NCBI GenBank assembly: GCA_050633825.1
Contig: JBOEHG010000014.1
Location: forward strand, 1-64,000
Length of the DNA stretch: 64,000 nucleotides
Source of the DNA: CANLBN01 sp050633825
GTDB lineage: Bacteria > Pseudomonadota > Gammaproteobacteria > Pseudomonadales > Cellvibrionaceae
Direction: 5' to 3'
Shown here piece after piece: positions 59,595 to 64,000 of the stretch. The notes below the pieces were generated by a model, which saw nothing but the letters and a program-made list of their open reading frames with translations, did no database searches and was not told the origin of the DNA. Position numbers and translations under genes: made by a program. Every line of letters starts with the position of its first letter. The stretch's first letter is position 1.

Positions 59595-59655
59595 TGGTGT
59601 TGCTTATAGCTCTTGTACTGAGGGCATTATCGTTATAGTTACTATTTATATAGTT

Positions 59656-59685
59656 GCTATCTATGTAGGCGCTATCTATATGGGC
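59656..59685 (+). repeat. Imperfect tandem 15-bp repeat upstream of tamA and ffh
   Basis: GCTATCTATGTAGGC (59656-59670) is followed directly by GCTATCTATATGGGC, with two differences. Nearby bases carry further TATAGTT-type echoes. It lies in the 269-nt divergent spacer between tamA and ffh and may reflect slippage. Confidence 0.55.
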
Positions 59686-59863
59686 GTTATATAGTTGTAG
59701 ATGCTATTTACTTAGAATATCCGGTTGCTCAAGGTGTCTCACTTGGCCAGCGATCTATTTAGCATATACGGTCGGTATATCGACTCTATTCTTGGCCTGC
59801 CATCTTATCATCTGTATACTGCTGCCACTAATATCATTTCCCCATTGTTTATACTAATTTACC

Positions 59864-61255
59864 ATGTTTGAGAATTTAACAAGCCGACTGTCCAAGTCAC
59901 TGAAAAATATTTCTGGCAAAGGCCGATTGAGCCACGCCAATATTCAGGATGCCCTGCGCGATGTGCGTAAGGCTTTATTAGAAGCTGATGTTGCTTTGCC
60001 TGTGGTTAAAGGTTTTGTCGATAAAGTACGAAAAAGGGCTGTTGGTCAGGAAGTCGCGCGAGCACTGAACCCCTCTCAACAATTCATTAAAGTCGTTCAA
60101 GATGAGTTGACCGAGATGATGGGTGAGGCCAATGAGTCTTTGGATCTTGCCGCTCAGCCACCCGCAGTTGTTTTAATGGCTGGTTTACAAGGGGCGGGTA
60201 AGACAACCTCGGTTGCTAAATTGGCAAAGTATTTACAAGAACGTGAAAAGAAGAAAGTAATGGTGGTGAGTGCAGATGTGTACCGTCCAGCCGCCATTCA
60301 ACAGTTAGAAACACTTGCGGAAGAAGTTGAAGCCACTTTTTTCCCTTCGTCCACCGACCAAAAACCTGAAAAAATTGCTAAAGATGCGATAGCTGCAGCG
60401 AAAAAGCAGCATTTGGATGTTGTCTTAGTCGATACCGCAGGGCGCTTAGCCATTGATGATGAAATGATGGCTGAAATTCAAGGCCTGCAAAAAGCGATTA
60501 ACCCTATTGAAACCTTGTTTGTCATTGATGCAATGATTGGTCAGGATGCGGTTAATACAGCTAAAGCCTTCAATGATGCCTTGCCCCTTACTGGTGTTAT
60601 CTTAACTAAAGCGGATGGTGATGCCCGTGGTGGTGCGGCGTTATCTGTGCGAGTAACCACAGGTAAGCCGATTAAATTCTTGGGTATGGGTGAAAAAGTG
60701 GATGCATTAGAGCCATTCCATCCAGACCGCGTTGCCTCCCGTATACTGGGTATGGGTGATGTTTTGTCTCTTATTGAAGAGGCCGAACGTAAAATTGACA
60801 AAGACAAGGCCCAAAAGTTAGTTGAGAAAGTTCAGAAAGGTACTCGTTTTGATCTGAATGATTTAAAAGAACAGATCCAGCAAATGAATAATATGGGTGG
60901 AATGACTGGCATGCTTGAGAAGATGCCGGGTATGGGTAATATGGGACAAATGGTTGAGCAGGCCAATATGGGCGGTCAGTTCAAGAAGATGGAGGTCATT
61001 ATTGATTCAATGACCCCTGCAGAGCGTAAAAACCCCGATATGTTGAATGGCTCTCGTAAGCGCCGTATTACTCAGGGTTCAGGTACTCAGGTTCAAGATC
61101 TTAATCGTTTGCTTAAGCAGCATAAGCAAATGGCAAAAGTGATGAAGAAAATGAAAGGCGGTGGCATGAAGAAGATGATGCAAGGCCTTGGTGGCATGAT
61201 GGGTGGCGGAGGTGGACTCCCCCCTGGTGGTTTACCTCCGGGTATGGGGCGTTAA
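59864..61255 (+). CDS. ffh: Signal recognition particle protein Ffh
   Basis: Ffh with 4.5S RNA targets nascent inner-membrane proteins. The 463-residue GTPase has GLQGAGKTT (~107-115), VDTAGR and TKADGDARGG. Its Met-rich M domain (~300-463) ends in a Gly/Met/Pro-rich tail. No 4.5S RNA gene was seen in the window. It is divergent from tamA; rpsP, normally close downstream, is here separated by an EAL gene. Confidence 0.98.
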   Translation: MFENLTSRLSKSLKNISGKGRLSHANIQDALRDVRKALLEADVALPVVKGFVDKVRKRAVGQEVARALNPSQQFIKVVQDELTEMMGEANESLDLAAQPPAVVLMAGLQGAGKTTSVAKLAKYLQEREKKKVMVVSADVYRPAAIQQLETLAEEVEATFFPSSTDQKPEKIAKDAIAAAKKQHLDVVLVDTAGRLAIDDEMMAEIQGLQKAINPIETLFVIDAMIGQDAVNTAKAFNDALPLTGVILTKADGDARGGAALSVRVTTGKPIKFLGMGEKVDALEPFHPDRVASRILGMGDVLSLIEEAERKIDKDKAQKLVEKVQKGTRFDLNDLKEQIQQMNNMGGMTGMLEKMPGMGNMGQMVEQANMGGQFKKMEVIIDSMTPAERKNPDMLNGSRKRRITQGSGTQVQDLNRLLKQHKQMAKVMKKMKGGGMKKMMQGLGGMMGGGGGLPPGGLPPGMGR

Positions 61256-61326
61256 TTTTCCGTTGGTATTTGTCCTCATACTTTCAGTTTTTTAAGTCGT
61301 ATTGATCATTTCAATAATCGTATACT

Positions 61327-63303
61327 TTGCTGAAGGCGCGTAGTGGTGGTCGCATCGGCAGGAGGCCTTTGGGCATGCAGACTTTTTCTGGACGTTACAA
61401 ATTATTTATAGCAGCCGTAATCTTCTATCTCGCGGGTGTTATTCTCTATGGTTGGTATGAATTTCAACACCAAAAACGGGAGAGTTTGACGGCGTTAGAT
61501 GAGCGCTTGCTCGAAACCGTTAGTTTGGCTGAACACCTGTTGCAGCAAGAGCTAAGAGACAACCTGCTAGGCAAAAGCCCCCTTACTCCTGATCAAGACT
61601 ATTTCCTATCTCTGAAGCTGCAAGAGCTCGCAGAGCAAATGAAGGTTATCTATATCTACAGTGTCGTAAAGCGTGACGACCGTATTTTGTTTATCAGTTC
61701 CAATCCTGAACCAGAAGAATTAGCAACAAAGGAGTATGAAGCTGCTTTTTTAATGCCTTATGGTGAAGCGCCAAATGAATTAATAGAGGCCTTTTCTTCT
61801 GGTAAGGTGATGTTTAGTCAATATACGGATCGATGGGGACAGTTTCGCTCAGTCTTTTTCCCCTTTGATGTGGTCAATACCGGTGCTGATGGGAAGTACG
61901 TTATTGGTGTTGATGTAAAAATTGATAAGGTTAATCAAATTGCCTATCAGAGTCTTTTAAAGGCCCTGGGGTATGGTTTGTTTTTGGGGTTTCTTGCTTT
62001 TCCTCTTATTTGCCTTTATTTGCGTACTATTCGCCAGACCTATCAAGAAAAGTTGGTTGCTATGCAAAAACATCCGTTGACAGGTTTGCCTAATAAGCGT
62101 CATTTAATGGATGTTCTAGAGAAGCGTGATAATGATCAATTGCTCATTATTGAGATTGAAAACTTTGACTACGTAGCGAGTACGTTTGGCGTTTGTGCAA
62201 TGGATACGCTGATTATAAAGTTAGCGTACCGTTTGCAAGAGTTGAAAGTCGATGGTATAGAGCATTGCCAACTTTTTCACTTAGACGATAATCAATTTGC
62301 GTTGCATAGTAATTATCACTTTTCGGGCAAACAAATAAGAGAGATTACCTCAACGGCGTTCCGTTCATTAACCGATTCAACAATTATGACGGAAGGCGAC
62401 TTACAGGCTCCTTTAGTCATACGAATGGGGGCAATAAGAAATCAGCCTAATGCGTTAATGTTGGCAGGTATGGCACTGATTCATGCTAAGCAGACTAATC
62501 AGTCTCTTGTGCTTTATGACCCTTCATTAAATCTACCTCATTATTTTCAAAATTATATTAATGTTTTTAATACCTTGAGTGACGCTTTGCAGAATGAGCG
62601 AGTGAAGGTGTTTTTTCAGCCAATAGTTGATATTCGCACGGGTAGAATTACTAAATATGAAGCCCTAGCCAGAATATATGATGGTGATGGTCAGATTGTG
62701 AGTTCTCCCGACGAGTTTATGCCTATTGCTTACCAGTCGCGCCTATGTCACAAATTGACTCGGTTGATGATAAAGAAAGTCATCGAAGCTATTGGCTATT
62801 CTGACCATGTTGTCAGCATTAATATTTCAGTAAAAGATTTGTTTGACCAGAAAACGCGGGACTATATTATTAAAACCATTCGTGAGAGTGAGGTCGGCAT
62901 ACAAATCGAGCTGGAACTGTTAGAGCAGCAAATGATCAGTAATTACCGTTTGGCAGCAGCTTATATTGTCCAGTTAAAAAGCTGCGTCAGTCGAGTTGGT
63001 ATGGATGATCTTGGCAAGCTGTACTCTAACTTTGACCGCTTATTTGGCTTGCCACTTGATTTCGTCAAGATCGATGGGATGGTGATCGCAGCGATAGAGC
63101 GTGACAGTGATGCACGAGCAATCGTTGAGGGCGTGGTTAGTTTTGCTCAACAAAAAGGTCTCCAAGTGATAGCGGAACACTGTTCAAGCCAGTCTATATG
63201 TGACATGGTCGCCTTGATGAACGTTAATTTACTTCAAGGTTTTCATGTGGGAATGCCTGCGGAACATTTCATTGTTGAAAGTTCTGTGGAGCAAGTAGGC
63301 TAA
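61327..63303 (+). CDS. Membrane protein with degenerate GGDEF and an EAL domain
   Basis: The protein has a membrane segment at ~28-46, a periplasmic sensor region (~50-210), a second segment at ~215-238, a GGDEF-like domain whose active site reads DDNQF, and an EAL domain with YEALARI, NIS, ELLEQQ, DDLGKLYSNF and AEHCSS. The EAL metal residues seem present, but loop 6 (DDFGTGYSS) is altered. It is probably a phosphodiesterase or c-di-GMP receptor. The start may be the TTG at 61327 or, more likely, ATG 61375 (MQTFSGRYK). It sits between ffh and rpsP. Confidence 0.88.
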   Translation: MLKARSGGRIGRRPLGMQTFSGRYKLFIAAVIFYLAGVILYGWYEFQHQKRESLTALDERLLETVSLAEHLLQQELRDNLLGKSPLTPDQDYFLSLKLQELAEQMKVIYIYSVVKRDDRILFISSNPEPEELATKEYEAAFLMPYGEAPNELIEAFSSGKVMFSQYTDRWGQFRSVFFPFDVVNTGADGKYVIGVDVKIDKVNQIAYQSLLKALGYGLFLGFLAFPLICLYLRTIRQTYQEKLVAMQKHPLTGLPNKRHLMDVLEKRDNDQLLIIEIENFDYVASTFGVCAMDTLIIKLAYRLQELKVDGIEHCQLFHLDDNQFALHSNYHFSGKQIREITSTAFRSLTDSTIMTEGDLQAPLVIRMGAIRNQPNALMLAGMALIHAKQTNQSLVLYDPSLNLPHYFQNYINVFNTLSDALQNERVKVFFQPIVDIRTGRITKYEALARIYDGDGQIVSSPDEFMPIAYQSRLCHKLTRLMIKKVIEAIGYSDHVVSINISVKDLFDQKTRDYIIKTIRESEVGIQIELELLEQQMISNYRLAAAYIVQLKSCVSRVGMDDLGKLYSNFDRLFGLPLDFVKIDGMVIAAIERDSDARAIVEGVVSFAQQKGLQVIAEHCSSQSICDMVALMNVNLLQGFHVGMPAEHFIVESSVEQVG

Positions 63304-63456
63304 AGCAGTTGTTTATGTAGAACAAGCACTATACAGTCACCGATCTTTCCCGTAGAATACGTCGCCTTCTTCTGGCTATGTTGCCAGAATTGACCGAATT
63401 TTGTCTTGCCGTGAGGCAATGCTTTAAATTGATAACAGATTAGGATACAAACTGAG

Positions 63457-63705
63457 ATGGTTAGCATTCGTTTGGCTCGTGGCGGATCAAAGAAACGCCC
63501 TTTTTATCATTTGACTGTTACTGACAGTCGTAAGTCCCGCGATGGTCGCTTTATTGAGCGAGTGGGCTTTTTTAACCCTGTTGCTCGTGGCCAAGAAGAG
63601 CGCTTTCGCGTTGATACTGATCGCGTAGATTACTGGTTGTCTAAAGGTGCTCAGCCTTCTGACCGTGTTGCTAAGTTATTGAAAGACAACGCAGAAGCAG
63701 CATAA
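63457..63705 (+). CDS. rpsP: 30S ribosomal protein S16
   Basis: The 82-residue protein has the S16 pattern VSIRLARGGSKKRPFYHLTV, then DGRFIERVGFFNPVA and RVDYWLSKGAQPSDRVAKLL. S16 aids 30S assembly. It begins the rpsP-rimM-trmD-rplS operon, of which rimM follows 12 nt later. Confidence 0.98.
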   Translation: MVSIRLARGGSKKRPFYHLTVTDSRKSRDGRFIERVGFFNPVARGQEERFRVDTDRVDYWLSKGAQPSDRVAKLLKDNAEAA

Positions 63706-63717
63706 AGTACCATTGCC

Positions 63718-64000
63718 ATGTCCAGTTTGGTTGATGTCGGGCGGATTACAGGTGCTTATGGTGTCAAAGGGTGGGTGAAAATCCATTCTCAGACAGAGCC
63801 TTCGGAAAACATATTTTCCTACCAGCCTTGGCAACTTAAAACTCGACATGGTGTAAAGCCTGTAGAGCTCATTGAATGGCGAGCTCACGGTAAAGGCTAT
63901 GTGGCACAAGTCAAAGGTATTGATGATCGTAATCAAGCTGAAACGCTGTGTCCTGTTGTTATTTCGGTAGATAAATCATCATTTCCTGTTTTAGAGCAGG
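63718..64000 (+). CDS. rimM: 16S rRNA processing protein RimM (cut by window end)
   Basis: The frame from ATG 63718 runs off the window after ~94 codons. It begins MSSLVDVGRITGAYGVKGWV, the RimM N-terminal barrel motif, and continues with GYVAQVKGIDDRNQAETL, also typical. RimM binds S19 and helps 30S maturation. Its place right after rpsP confirms the call. Confidence 0.95.
   Translation, partial: MSSLVDVGRITGAYGVKGWVKIHSQTEPSENIFSYQPWQLKTRHGVKPVELIEWRAHGKGYVAQVKGIDDRNQAETLCPVVISVDKSSFPVLEQ

Overview
The window reads as chromosomal DNA of a low-GC (roughly 40-45 %) free-living, probably marine gammaproteobacterium. Support comes from the gene order (ychF-pth-rplY-prs-tRNA-Gln-ispE-lolB-TPR back to back with hemA-prfA-prmC, as in pseudomonad relatives), an Fnr/Anr regulator with the gammaproteobacterial cysteine spacing, assimilatory nitrate genes arranged much as in Pseudomonas, a PEP-CTERM-like exported protein and many chemoreceptor and c-di-GMP genes. 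Placement below class level is inference. No rRNA, CRISPR array, intact insertion sequence or prophage was seen.

Layout. 1-432 is an unassigned, GC-richer stretch at the 3' side of a tRNA-Met gene. 693-14457 is mostly housekeeping: a soluble CZB chemoreceptor, ychF, pth, rplY, prs, tRNA-Gln, ispE, lolB and a TPR protein on the minus strand; hemA, prfA, prmC and rhlB on the plus strand. 14560-24023 mixes signalling (double-receiver response regulator, chemoreceptor), prfC, small envelope proteins, an AI-2E family transporter and moaA. 24268-25005 encodes a PEP-CTERM-like secreted protein. 25054-34951 is a nitrate assimilation island: nasA divergent from nirB-nirD, then a NarK-type transporter and a PP2C phosphatase/Ser-Thr kinase fusion. 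35152-38957 holds a PAS-GGDEF cyclase, a DUF2971 protein, a divergent PNPOx paralogue, a universal stress protein and fnr. 39094-42470 is a second nitrate uptake system (ABC type). 42855-50797 has tesB, mobA, pdxH, ilvA with its own attenuator, a DJ-1/PfpI protein, an RHH protein and a GGDEF-EAL protein. 50843-59594 has etfA/etfB, a nuclease-fold protein, tamB and tamA. 59864-64000 has ffh, a membrane EAL protein, rpsP and the start of rimM.

How it works together. Nitrate enters by NarK or NrtABD, is reduced to nitrite by NasA and to ammonium by NirBD; moaA and mobA supply steps of the molybdenum cofactor. The strongest regulatory signal is that all four nitrate transcription units (nasA, nirBD, narK, nrtA) have a TGG-N9-TTGC sigma-54 promoter at a sensible distance from the start codon. 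The nasA/nirB spacer and the nrtA upstream region also hold NtrC-like dyads. This predicts one nitrogen-limitation regulon. A second clear regulatory element is an isoleucine-rich leader peptide plus terminator in front of ilvA.

No wholly new multi-gene system was identified. The most unusual points are the stand-alone ilvA attenuator, the possible ATC start codon of the PAS-GGDEF gene beside a perfect dyad, the phosphatase/kinase fusion in the nitrate island, the rplY leader hairpin, and a lipoprotein with a transglutaminase-like Cys-His-Asp arrangement.
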